Made by a program: the position numbers and the translations under genes. Below are positions 1 through 6,415 of a stretch of DNA of 9,423 nt, piece after piece. This DNA comes from Bacillota bacterium (GTDB taxonomy: Bacteria > Bacillota > Clostridia > Clostridiales > Caloramatoraceae). Location: positions 1-9,423 of the forward strand of contig JAEWEN010000059.1 in NCBI GenBank assembly GCA_023389275.1. Direction: 5' to 3'. Below the pieces are notes generated by a model. That model worked only from the letters and a program-made list of their open reading frames with translations, was not told the DNA's origin and searched no databases. Position 1 is the first letter of the stretch. Every line of letters begins with the position of its first letter.

Positions 1-60
1 ATTCCCGAAATAGCCTTCGGTACACATCTATAAATAACTTGCTTATGCTATTTTATAGAT
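1..60 (-). ncRNA. Candidate 3' scaffold of the TnpB omega RNA
   Basis: On the minus strand, two hairpins follow or overlap the tnpB stop. The first pairs atctataaa (minus strand, bases 60-52) with tttatagat (34-26), a 9-bp stem spanning the stop codon at 43-45. The second pairs ccgaa (20-16) with ttcgg (9-5) around a six-base loop. Omega RNAs are made from the 3' part of tnpB plus the right end of the element, with the guide immediately after the last scaffold hairpin. Position and structure fit. The guide would begin within a few bases of the window edge and continue outside it. The 5' end of the RNA, normally inside tnpB, cannot be placed by eye. Confidence 0.55.
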
Positions 61-1236
61 TTTAGCATCTTTTAAGTTAAGACTTGCGTTTAAATCTCTA
101 TCTGCACTATATCCACATTTACATTTATAAACTCTATCAGAAAGTTTTAAATCTTTTTTAATAGAGCCACAACTATTACATAATTTACTTGAAGGATAAA
201 ATCTATCTACAATTCTTAATTCGATTTTATTTAGCTTACACTTATACTCAAGTTTTACTCTAAACTCATAAAACTTTTGCTGTGCAACTGCTTTTGAAAG
301 ATGCCTATTTTTCATCATACCACTAACATTTAGGTCTTCAATAGTTATAAAGCTTGGTTTTTGCTTTACAATCTCATTTACTGTTTTATTAATATAATCA
401 GTTTTTATGTTAGTTAATTTCTGATGAAGTTTTTGTACTTTAACTATTTGTTTTTGAATATTTTGATGAGTAGCTTTTCCTTTCTCAATATTTTTATTTC
501 TTAATTTTAAACTCTCATATTTCCTTGAAAGCTTTCTTTGTTCTCTTTTTAATTTCTTTTCTAACTTCTTAACTTTTGAAGTTTTATTAATATTCTTCTT
601 AGTTAAACCATTGCTACAAATTGCAAAATCTTTAAGTCCAACATCAATTCCAATACCTTCACTATCATTGTTTTCAATAATATTTTCATTAGTTTCTACA
701 ATTACTGACACATAATATCTATCAGCCTTTCTTGATACTGTACCACTAATTATTTTAGCTTTTATTGGAATATATCCAAATTCTTTTAGTTTAACTTTTC
801 CTATAGTTGGTATTTGTATAAAATGACGTTCTCTATACCAATCATTTTTTGCATTCTTAGGAAAATATAATTTAATTTCCTGCTTATTTTTCTTTTTAAA
901 TCTAGGAAATTTACTTTGCCCCTTGAAAAATCTTTTAAATGAATTTTCAGCATTACAGATTGCTTTCTTTCTAGCCTTACTTCCACAACTATTTATCCAT
1001 TTGTATTCTTCTAATGTTTTAACTTCATTATTAATATATTTATCAAAGTCATTAGCACTTATAAAAGCTTGTTTCTTATCAATTAATCTATCTTTATACT
1101 GGTTATATAACTCTTTATTTTTAGCTAAATATGAATTATATAACCATCTACAAACATCAATACTTTGATTAATCTTTTTCTTTTGCTCAAGTGTAGGATT
1201 AATCTCTGTTTTGTATGCTCTTTTCAACTTCTTCAT
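43..1236 (-). CDS. tnpB: TnpB, RNA-guided DNA nuclease of an IS607-type element
   Basis: TnpB is an omega-RNA-guided DNA endonuclease, ancestral to Cas12, that cuts a target next to a short motif and helps the element persist. The 397-residue protein is full length. An N-terminal OrfB-type region covers roughly residues 1-185. RuvC motif I is GIGIDVG (D198), motif II is ITIEDLN (E300), and motif III is ADRDLNASLNL (D379/D381). A zinc finger has C353, C356, C372 and C374. A Lys-rich coiled-coil stretch at about 220-275 separates motifs I and II. Nothing catalytic is missing, so I do not see a repurposed, inactive TnpB. The start is uncertain: AGGAGG (1237-1242) abuts the ATG at 1236, whereas an in-frame TTG at 1225-1227 has ideal spacing and would remove three residues. 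The upstream tnpA is broken, so coupled translation from it is probably lost. Confidence 0.93.
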   Translation of the reverse strand: MKKLKRAYKTEINPTLEQKKKINQSIDVCRWLYNSYLAKNKELYNQYKDRLIDKKQAFISANDFDKYINNEVKTLEEYKWINSCGSKARKKAICNAENSFKRFFKGQSKFPRFKKKNKQEIKLYFPKNAKNDWYRERHFIQIPTIGKVKLKEFGYIPIKAKIISGTVSRKADRYYVSVIVETNENIIENNDSEGIGIDVGLKDFAICSNGLTKKNINKTSKVKKLEKKLKREQRKLSRKYESLKLRNKNIEKGKATHQNIQKQIVKVQKLHQKLTNIKTDYINKTVNEIVKQKPSFITIEDLNVSGMMKNRHLSKAVAQQKFYEFRVKLEYKCKLNKIELRIVDRFYPSSKLCNSCGSIKKDLKLSDRVYKCKCGYSADRDLNASLNLKDAKIYKIA

Positions 1237-1548
1237 CCTCCTTAATTTTTTCTTGTCTTTTCTTAAACCGTATATTCTGCAAATAAATATATGTAATATA
1301 GATATTATATCTTGGACTAATTCTTCTTGTGGTGAAAGACTTTCATTATTTACAACTATAACTTTTACATATATTTTTTAAGAAATTCTACTTGATTTTT
1401 CAAATCATCCTTTTGATTAGAAGTTGAAACTCTTGTATAAATAACTATTTTTCTATCATTTTCTTTTTTATAAATTCCTTTTTACTCAAGATATTGTTCA
1501 TAGATTTAATAATTCTGCAAATTCTTTAGGTTTATAATGTTTCCCCAT
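1199..1548 (-). pseudogene. tnpA: Remnant of IS607-type serine recombinase TnpA
   Basis: Reading the minus strand from an ATG at 1548 gives MGKHYKPKEFAELLNL, the usual N-terminus of IS607 TnpA, then a stop at 1500-1498. In a second frame, from 1499, come EQYLE, a TAA at 1484-1482, then KENDRKIVIYTRVSTSNQ. This contains the catalytic serine of the RVS motif, and the frame ends at 1365. In a third frame, from 1377, come VVNNESLSPQEE and CRIYGLRK. A missing A in the run at 1246-1251 then shifts back to a frame ending KEDEEVEKSIQNRD with its stop at 1199, overlapping tnpB as in intact elements. Most of the MerR-like DNA-binding helices and much of the recombinase core are absent, roughly half the usual length of about 200 residues (family length from memory). 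The product cannot be functional. Confidence 0.85.
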
Positions 1549-1550
1549 AT

Positions 1551-1571
1551 AATCACAACTTTTCTGTGATT
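1551..1571. repeat. 7-bp inverted repeat just upstream of tnpA
   Basis: AATCACA (1551-1557) and TGTGATT (1565-1571) form a perfect inverted repeat around a seven-base spacer, directly before the tnpA start codon at 1548. It could be a binding site for the recombinase near the left end, an operator, or an mRNA hairpin in the leader. The position is suggestive, but the sequence alone cannot decide. Confidence 0.4.
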
Positions 1572-1728
1572 ATATTATGCTATATTCAAATATATATTTA
1601 TATATTTTTACTAACTATTTATCATCTCCCTAAAAATTTGTCACAAACTCATATTATTTGTCTAATATATTATATGATAGTTAAGTAAACTTCTCAATGA
1701 ACAAAAGTTTTATTATAAAAAATATAAA
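1572..1728. other. AT-rich gene-free stretch holding the unseen left end of the element
   Basis: Both strands are full of stops and no coding fragment is recognisable. The stretch lies between the tnpA leader and the ddl terminator and must hold the left boundary of the element, unless that was deleted. No terminal repeat or target duplication marks it, as expected for IS607. A weak minus-strand promoter-like pair, TTGTGA then GATAAA 17 bp apart near 1615-1645, could have served tnpA, but I would not rely on it in such AT-rich DNA. Confidence 0.4.
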
Positions 1729-1757
1729 AATAAAAAGAGGTTACCCTCTTTTTATTT
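1728..1757 (-). terminator. Rho-independent terminator of the ddlR-ddl operon
   Basis: AAAAAGAGG (1732-1740) pairs with CCTCTTTTT (1745-1753) around the loop TTAC, and A/T pairs extend the stem outward. The ddl stop codon (1752-1754) lies inside the stem. On the minus strand a T-rich tract follows the hairpin, which fits termination of ddl transcription. Confidence 0.85.
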
Positions 1758-2657
1758 TCTAATTAATAATGATTTTTCTATAAATTCTTCTATAAGATTT
1801 GAATATGACATTCCTATATGAGCAGCACTTTTTGGGAATAAGCTGTTACTAGTCATTCCTGGAAGTGTATTTACCTCTAGTACAAATAATTCCCCTTCGC
1901 TAATTATAATATCCACCCTAGCATAAACATTGCATTTTAAAGCCTTAAATGTACCTAAAACCATTTTTTCTATTTTATCTTGAAGATCTTTTTCAAACTC
2001 TACAACAAATTCTTTAGCCCCACCATCTGTGTACTTAGATGTAAAGTCAAAAAACTCTCCTGAAGGCTCTATAGCAACAATCGGTAACATTTTTCCTTCT
2101 ATAACAGGGCAACTTATTTCATAGCCTTTAACATACTTTTCTATCATAACTTCATTGTCATATTTTAAAGCTTCAATTACAGCTGCTTCTATGTCCTTTT
2201 CATCTTTTATTAAAACAGTTGCAAAACTTGAACCACCTGAGTTTGGCTTTACAAAAACAGGGTATCCTATTTCTCTTATTTTTTCATAATCTATTTCAGA
2301 AACACTTGATACCATAGTCCAATCAGCTGTATTTATTCCTTCATATTTAAGTATTTTTTTAGTCATATCCTTATCCATACATAAAGAGCTTGATAAAACT
2401 CCACAACCTGAATATGGTATTTTAAGTGTTTCAAGAGCTCCTTGGACTACTCCATCTTCACCAAATTTTCCATGAAGAGCTAAAAATGCAAAATCTACAT
2501 TTTTTACTTTTTCTATAACATCTTCACTTTTATCTATAATTATTGGAACAACTTCATACTTATTTTTATCTAAATACTCACAAACTTCATTTCCTGATCT
2601 TAATGATATTTCTCTCTCTGAAGAAACTCCTCCCATTAAAACTCCAACTTTTAGCAT
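1752..2657 (-). CDS. ddl: D-alanine--D-alanine ligase
   Basis: This cytoplasmic ATP-grasp enzyme joins two D-alanines to make the dipeptide that ends the peptidoglycan stem peptide, the target of vancomycin. The 301 residues match a compact bacterial Ddl. The N-terminal motif GGVSSEREISL carries the D-Ala1-binding E15. HGKFGEDG is at 62-69, the ATP-binding stretch VKPNSGGSS at 136-144, MIEKY at 171-175, RVD at 247-249, and the metal-binding C-terminal motif EVNTLPGMTSNSLFP at 261-275. SKY at 207-209 resembles the omega-loop Lys-Tyr of D-Ala-D-Ala enzymes, not the His found in VanA-type D-lactate ligases, so vancomycin resistance is not implied. The ATG follows the ribosome site AAGGAG and starts one base after the regulator's stop, so the two genes are co-transcribed and probably translationally coupled. 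Confidence 0.97.
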   Translation of the reverse strand: MLKVGVLMGGVSSEREISLRSGNEVCEYLDKNKYEVVPIIIDKSEDVIEKVKNVDFAFLALHGKFGEDGVVQGALETLKIPYSGCGVLSSSLCMDKDMTKKILKYEGINTADWTMVSSVSEIDYEKIREIGYPVFVKPNSGGSSFATVLIKDEKDIEAAVIEALKYDNEVMIEKYVKGYEISCPVIEGKMLPIVAIEPSGEFFDFTSKYTDGGAKEFVVEFEKDLQDKIEKMVLGTFKALKCNVYARVDIIISEGELFVLEVNTLPGMTSNSLFPKSAAHIGMSYSNLIEEFIEKSLLIRK

Positions 2658-2658
2658 C

Positions 2659-4101
2659 TTATTCTCCTTCCAAAATTCTTATATACTTTCCTATGATTTT
2701 GAATCCTTTTTCTATTTCTTCATTAGAAGTTCTTGAAAACCCTAATCTAAAACTTTTATCCTCTGTATCTTTATTTGAAAATATATCTCCTGGAGTAAAT
2801 ACAACCCCTTCATTATAACAAAGATTTAAAAGCTTTCTTGCATTTGCTTTTTTTAATTTTATATATATATATAAACCACCTTGTCCTAAAATTGAGCTAC
2901 ATGGAATATATTTTTCTGCACAGTAAATAGCAAATTCATATTTTTCCTTATATATCTTTCTTGTTCTTTTTAAATATTTTTCAAAATATCCATTAGATAA
3001 ATACTCATATAATATACCTTGATCTAAAAAAGATGTGTGTATATTTCTACTTCTTTTTACACTTTCAAGTGTAGATATAAGGTTTTTATCTGCTAAAATC
3101 CATCCTATTCTCATTCCAGGATAAAGAATTTTAGAAAAACTCCCTATATATATTACACTATTTCCTTCTCCTGATAAAGACACCATAGGAGTTACATGAG
3201 AACCTGAATATCTTAATTCCTCATTAAATCCATCTTCAATTAAAGGTATATCGTTTTCTCTTAATATATCATACACCTCTATTCTTTTTTCAGGTGACAT
3301 TACAATTCCAGTAGGATTGTGATAAGAAGGTATCATATACGCTAGTTTTATTTTATTATTTTTAAGTTCATCTTTCAATTGTTTAGTATCTATTCCATCA
3401 AAATTCATATTAACTGAAATAATATTAAGTCCATGAATCTTCATTATCTTAAGTGCTGTGTTATGAGTTGGATTTTCACAAACTATACTATCTCCCTTTG
3501 AAGTTAAAGTTGATAAAACTATATCAAATCCTTCAGTGAAACCGTTTGTTATTAAAATATCCTTTCCTTCTATACAAACACCTTTCTTCTCCATATAATC
3601 TAAAAGATATTTTATTAGCTTATCATATCCCTTTGCATAACCATAATTTAAAAGTTTACTACCTTCTTCTGACAACCTATATAAAAACGATCTTTTAAGT
3701 TCTTCTATATCAAACAATTCATTATCAGGTGAAATACTTTTAAAAGATATCATTCCTTTTTTCCATTTGGGCTCTGTTTTTATAATATCTAATTTCTCTG
3801 CTATTTTTGCATTTTCTGAAATAAGATTTGAATAATCTATATTAAATGCTAATGTATCTTTAATTTTTATATCTGAAACAAAAGCACCTTTATTTTTTTT
3901 TGTATATATAACCCCTTCATCTTCAAGATATTCATAAGCCATCATAGTTGTGTTTCTACTAACACCTAAAATAGAACTAAGTTCTCTAGTTGATGGAAGT
4001 TTACTGTCAGGATTTAAAAATCCTTTTAATATAAGTGACTTTATATGATATCCAAGTTGAAGATACCTAGGTGTATTTCCACTAAATTTTACATTAAACA
4101 T
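2659..4101 (-). CDS. ddlR: MocR-type (GntR/aminotransferase) regulator of D-Ala-D-Ala ligase
   Basis: The protein (480 residues) has the MocR/GabR architecture. A GntR winged helix at about 10-75 (LPSTRELSSILGVSRNT recognition region) is joined by a linker of about 40 residues to a fold-type I aminotransferase-like domain at about 110-475. The PLP residues are kept: HNPTG at 261-265, D290, the Schiff-base lysine K324 in SFSK, and R452 in FRLGF. Such proteins act as transcription factors that sense amino compounds through PLP, normally as head-to-tail dimers. The symbol comes from context: it is the first gene of an operon with ddl, matching regulators called DdlR in Brevibacillus and Clostridioides (from memory). 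D-alanine is therefore the likely effector, by inference. PdxR-like regulation of PLP synthesis is the alternative, but no pdx gene is nearby. The ATG follows the ribosome site AGAGGTG. Confidence 0.85.
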   Translation of the reverse strand: MFNVKFSGNTPRYLQLGYHIKSLILKGFLNPDSKLPSTRELSSILGVSRNTTMMAYEYLEDEGVIYTKKNKGAFVSDIKIKDTLAFNIDYSNLISENAKIAEKLDIIKTEPKWKKGMISFKSISPDNELFDIEELKRSFLYRLSEEGSKLLNYGYAKGYDKLIKYLLDYMEKKGVCIEGKDILITNGFTEGFDIVLSTLTSKGDSIVCENPTHNTALKIMKIHGLNIISVNMNFDGIDTKQLKDELKNNKIKLAYMIPSYHNPTGIVMSPEKRIEVYDILRENDIPLIEDGFNEELRYSGSHVTPMVSLSGEGNSVIYIGSFSKILYPGMRIGWILADKNLISTLESVKRSRNIHTSFLDQGILYEYLSNGYFEKYLKRTRKIYKEKYEFAIYCAEKYIPCSSILGQGGLYIYIKLKKANARKLLNLCYNEGVVFTPGDIFSNKDTEDKSFRLGFSRTSNEEIEKGFKIIGKYIRILEGE

Positions 4102-4140
4102 ACAAACACCTCTAATTTTATTTTCCCATATAAAAGCCTT

Positions 4141-4190
4141 ACTTTAAAGTACCACATTTTATGTATTTTACTTTTTATATGGCACATATT
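4141..4190. promoter_or_regulatory. Candidate operator of the MocR regulator (direct repeats 30 bp apart)
   Basis: On the plus strand, ACCACATTTT (4151-4160) and GGCACATATT (4181-4190) are direct repeats offset by exactly 30 bp. The shared core is CACAT, and partial matches extend to both sides (TTTTAAAGT-like against TTTTTATAT). MocR proteins such as GabR bind two direct repeats about three helical turns apart, one of which reads ATACCA (from memory), so both spacing and sequence fit. The repeats lie 40-90 bases upstream of the regulator start and between the divergent genes, so they could control the regulator-ddl operon and perhaps the phosphatase gene. Confidence 0.45.
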
Positions 4191-4231
4191 AATATTATAT
4201 ACTTATTTAAAAAGCCTACAAAGCTTTAGTA

Positions 4232-4260
4232 TTTACTTTATATGTAATCATATATATAAT
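4232..4260 (+). promoter_or_regulatory. Sigma-A-type promoter of the HAD phosphatase gene
   Basis: TTTACT (4232-4237) and a perfect TATAAT (4255-4260) are separated by 17 bp, the optimal spacing. Transcription would start near 4267 and leave a leader of about 78 bases before the ATG at 4345. The region is AT-rich, so chance matches are common, but both spacing and placement are good. Confidence 0.5.
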
Positions 4261-4344
4261 TAATTTTAATGACATACAAAGTACTTACCTAAAAAATCAA
4301 GTCTATTATTAATACAAAACTATCTATTTTTGGGAGGTTATTTT

Positions 4345-5067
4345 ATGAAAAAAACAGCTGCTTTTTTTGATATTGATGGAACTCTTTACAGAGAGGGACT
4401 TATAACAGAAGTTTTTAAAAAGCTTATTAAATGTGAGATTATAGAGTCTGAAAAATGGTATAAAGAAGTAAAACCTGAATACCAAAAATGGGATAGAAGA
4501 CTTGGAGTTTATGATGATTATTTACTTAAAATGGCTGATATATACATAGATGCTATTAAAGGACTTCACAAATCTCAAATAGAGTTTATTGCTAAAAGAG
4601 TAATAGAACAAAAAGGAGATAGAGTATATAAATATACTAGAGATAGAATTAAATGGCATAAATCTCAAGGTCATATTGTTATTACTATCTCTGGAAGCCC
4701 CTTAGAGCTTGTTCGTGAGATGTCTAAAAAACATGGATTTGATGATTATAGAGGAACAAAATATGTTTTAAAAGATGATATTTATACAGGGGAATGCCTT
4801 CCTATGTGGGACAGTGTAAATAAGCAGAAATCTATTAACTCGTTAAAAGAAGAATATAATATAGACCTTAATGCAAGCTATGCATATGGAGATACTAGTG
4901 GAGACTTTTCTATGTTTAAAATGGTAGGAAATCCAGTTTGTATAAATGCAACTAGAGAACTTTTAGATAAGGTTTTATCAGATAATGAGGTTAAAGAAAA
5001 AGTATCTATCATTGTTGAAAGAAAAGATGTTATATATAAACTTAATGCTAATGAACTTCATATATAA
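4345..5067 (+). CDS. HAD superfamily IB phosphatase (SerB-like)
   Basis: This is a predicted Mg2+-dependent phosphatase of 240 residues. Motif I is FFDIDGTLY, with the nucleophile D9 and acid/base D11. Motif II is ITISGSP with S116. A motif III lysine lies around K160/K162, and motif IV is YGDTSGD with D183 and D187. An alpha-helical cap sits between motifs I and II at about 20-100, as in subclass I enzymes related to phosphoserine phosphatase SerB. The substrate cannot be read from the sequence; small phosphomonoesters or phospholipid-head phosphates are possible for this family. No signal peptide or membrane segment is seen. I chose the ATG at 4345 because GGGAGG (4332-4337) precedes it at correct spacing; an in-frame TTG at 4330 overlaps that site and is unlikely. 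The gene is monocistronic, with its own promoter and terminator, and is divergent from the MocR regulator. Confidence 0.88.
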   Translation: MKKTAAFFDIDGTLYREGLITEVFKKLIKCEIIESEKWYKEVKPEYQKWDRRLGVYDDYLLKMADIYIDAIKGLHKSQIEFIAKRVIEQKGDRVYKYTRDRIKWHKSQGHIVITISGSPLELVREMSKKHGFDDYRGTKYVLKDDIYTGECLPMWDSVNKQKSINSLKEEYNIDLNASYAYGDTSGDFSMFKMVGNPVCINATRELLDKVLSDNEVKEKVSIIVERKDVIYKLNANELHI

Positions 5068-5095
5068 AAAATAGGCGACTTTAAGTCGCCTTTGT
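5068..5095 (+). terminator. Terminator after the HAD phosphatase gene
   Basis: GGCGACT (5074-5080) pairs with AGTCGCC (5084-5090) around a three-base loop. The stem follows an A-rich run and is followed by TTTGTTT. It begins six bases after the stop codon and isolates the phosphatase transcript from the next gene. Confidence 0.85.
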
Positions 5096-5228
5096 TTGGT
5101 GAAAGCTTAGCACCTAAACGTTCCTTGTATAATTAAGATTATATTATTTATTTTATTCTATGTTAAATAGTAAAATGTGATTATACTCTACTAAGTTATA
5201 AAGTACTTAAATAACAAGGAGGAAGAAA

Positions 5229-6383
5229 ATGAAAAAGGTATACTTAGATAACGCAGCAACTACTTTTCCAAAGGCTTCTGGAGTTGCTGAAGCTATATCA
5301 GATTATATATTAAATGTAGGAAGCAACGTAGGACGTGGAAGTTATGAAAATTCATACTCTGCTGGACAAGTTGTTTATGAAACCCGTGAAATGCTTTGCG
5401 ATTTATTTAACTTTAAAGACCCATTAAATACTGTTTTTACATCAAATATTACTCAAAGCTTAAATATGATAATTAGAGGATTCTTAAAGCCAGGAGATCA
5501 TGTAATTGTATCTTCAATGGAGCATAATGCTGTTTTAAGGCCACTAGTTTCTCTTAAAAATATAGGTATAGAATTTGATAGAGTTATGTGTGATATAGAA
5601 GGAAAACTTAATCCTTTAGATATAGAACCTTTAATAAAACCAAATACTAAAATGCTTATTATGACACATGCTTCTAATGTTTGTGGTACTATATTACCAC
5701 TTGAAAAAGTAGGGGAAATTTGTAAAAAACATAATATTCATTTTGTAATAGACACAGCTCAAACAGCAGGAGTTTTACCTATTGATTTTAAAAAATTAAA
5801 TCTTAGTGCATTAACTTTTACAGGGCATAAAGGTCTTCTAGGTCCTCAAGGTATTGGTGGATTTTTAATTGATATGGACTTTGCAAATAAACTAAGTTCT
5901 ATAATAGAAGGCGGAACAGGAAGTCTTTCAGAGTCTGAAACTCAACCTAACTATATGCCTGATAAATTTGAGTCAGGTACATTAAATATACCTGGTATTT
6001 ATGGACTTAATGCATCTTTAAAATATTTAAATAAAGTTGGACTTAAATATATTGAAGATAAAGAAAAAGAACTGTGCAAATTATTTATAGAAAATGTTTT
6101 ATCTATTAAAGGTGCTGAAATTGCAGGTATAAAAGGTATTGAAGGTAGAACTTCTACTGTTTCTATTAACTTTAAAGACCTTGATAATTCAGAAATAGCA
6201 TTTTTACTTGATAGAGAATTTGGAGTAATGACTAGAGTTGGACTTCACTGCGCTCCTAGTGCACATAAAACTTTAAATACTTTCCCAAGTGGAACTGTAA
6301 GATTTAGCTTTGGTCATTTTAACACAAACGAAGAAGTTAAATATGCAATTGAAAGTATAAACAAAACTTTAAAACTTTTATAA
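5229..6383 (+). CDS. Class V aminotransferase, cysteine-desulfurase-like
   Basis: This is a PLP enzyme of 384 residues in the NifS/SufS superfamily. The start YLDNAATTFPK is typical of the group. PLP contacts are H99 (SSMEHNA), D175 (VIDTAQTAG) and the Schiff-base lysine K201 in TGHKGLLGPQG. The putative sulfur-carrying cysteine C341 lies in GLHCAPSAHK, and R358 in GTVRFSFG would bind the substrate carboxylate. The HCAPxAHK pattern matches the EF2568-like subfamily of cysteine desulfurase or selenocysteine-lyase-like proteins (from memory), whose true role is poorly known. It stands alone here, with no Fe-S scaffold gene alongside, so a general iron-sulfur assembly role is not supported by context. 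The ATG follows the strong ribosome site AAGGAGG. The 160-base upstream region has weak promoter-like boxes (TATAAT at 5128-5133, TATACT at 5182-5187), none convincing. Confidence 0.88.
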   Translation: MKKVYLDNAATTFPKASGVAEAISDYILNVGSNVGRGSYENSYSAGQVVYETREMLCDLFNFKDPLNTVFTSNITQSLNMIIRGFLKPGDHVIVSSMEHNAVLRPLVSLKNIGIEFDRVMCDIEGKLNPLDIEPLIKPNTKMLIMTHASNVCGTILPLEKVGEICKKHNIHFVIDTAQTAGVLPIDFKKLNLSALTFTGHKGLLGPQGIGGFLIDMDFANKLSSIIEGGTGSLSESETQPNYMPDKFESGTLNIPGIYGLNASLKYLNKVGLKYIEDKEKELCKLFIENVLSIKGAEIAGIKGIEGRTSTVSINFKDLDNSEIAFLLDREFGVMTRVGLHCAPSAHKTLNTFPSGTVRFSFGHFNTNEEVKYAIESINKTLKLL

Positions 6384-6415
6384 AAAATAGAGAGGAACAT
6401 TCCTCTCTATTTTTT
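6382..6415. terminator. Bidirectional terminator between convergent genes
   Basis: A perfect 15-bp stem joins 6382-6396 and 6401-6415 around the loop ACAT. The GC-rich core is GAGAGGA/TCCTCTC, with A6 on one side and T6 on the other, so it can stop transcription in both directions. It takes in the last bases of both convergent stop codons. Confidence 0.92.

Larger units (their letters stand above)
1..1571 (-). mobile_element. Decayed IS607-type insertion element (tnpB intact, tnpA broken)
   Basis: The order in the direction of transcription is serine-recombinase remnant (tnpA), tnpB, then a structured 3' tail. That is the layout of IS607-family elements, which pair a serine recombinase with the nuclease TnpB. 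Family assignment rests on tnpA motifs (YTRVSTSNQ, VVNNESLSPQEE, CRIYGLRK) and not on tnpB, which occurs in several families. The transposase is dead, so the element cannot move by itself. The right end lies at or beyond base 1. The left end is not visible because IS607 elements lack terminal inverted repeats; 1571 is only the edge of a small inverted repeat before tnpA, and the true end may lie anywhere up to about 1728. Confidence 0.8.

Noticed and set aside
923..1168. Open frames on the plus strand inside tnpB (923-1168) and on the minus strand at 801-986
   Set aside because: They are shadow frames in AT-rich DNA with low-complexity hydrophobic or basic translations and no ribosome sites; the tnpB frame explains the region.
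43..1236. TldR-like repurposed, nuclease-dead TnpB
   Set aside because: All three RuvC acidic motifs and the zinc-finger cysteines are present and the length is normal, so an active nuclease is the simpler reading.
1752..2657. VanA-type D-Ala-D-Lac ligase (vancomycin resistance)
   Set aside because: The omega-loop shows SKY as in D-Ala-D-Ala enzymes, and there is no vanH or vanX nearby; the partner is a MocR regulator.
2543..2818. Plus-strand frames opposite ddl and ddlR (2543-2818, 4045-4263) and opposite thiI (7491-7721)
   Set aside because: They are antisense shadows of strongly supported genes, without ribosome sites or recognisable motifs.
5091..5228. Riboswitch or other structured leader before the aminotransferase (GGTG at 5098-5101 pairing with CACC at 5111-5114)
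   Set aside because: It is only a four-base-pair stem, directly after the previous terminator, and no known riboswitch core is recognisable.
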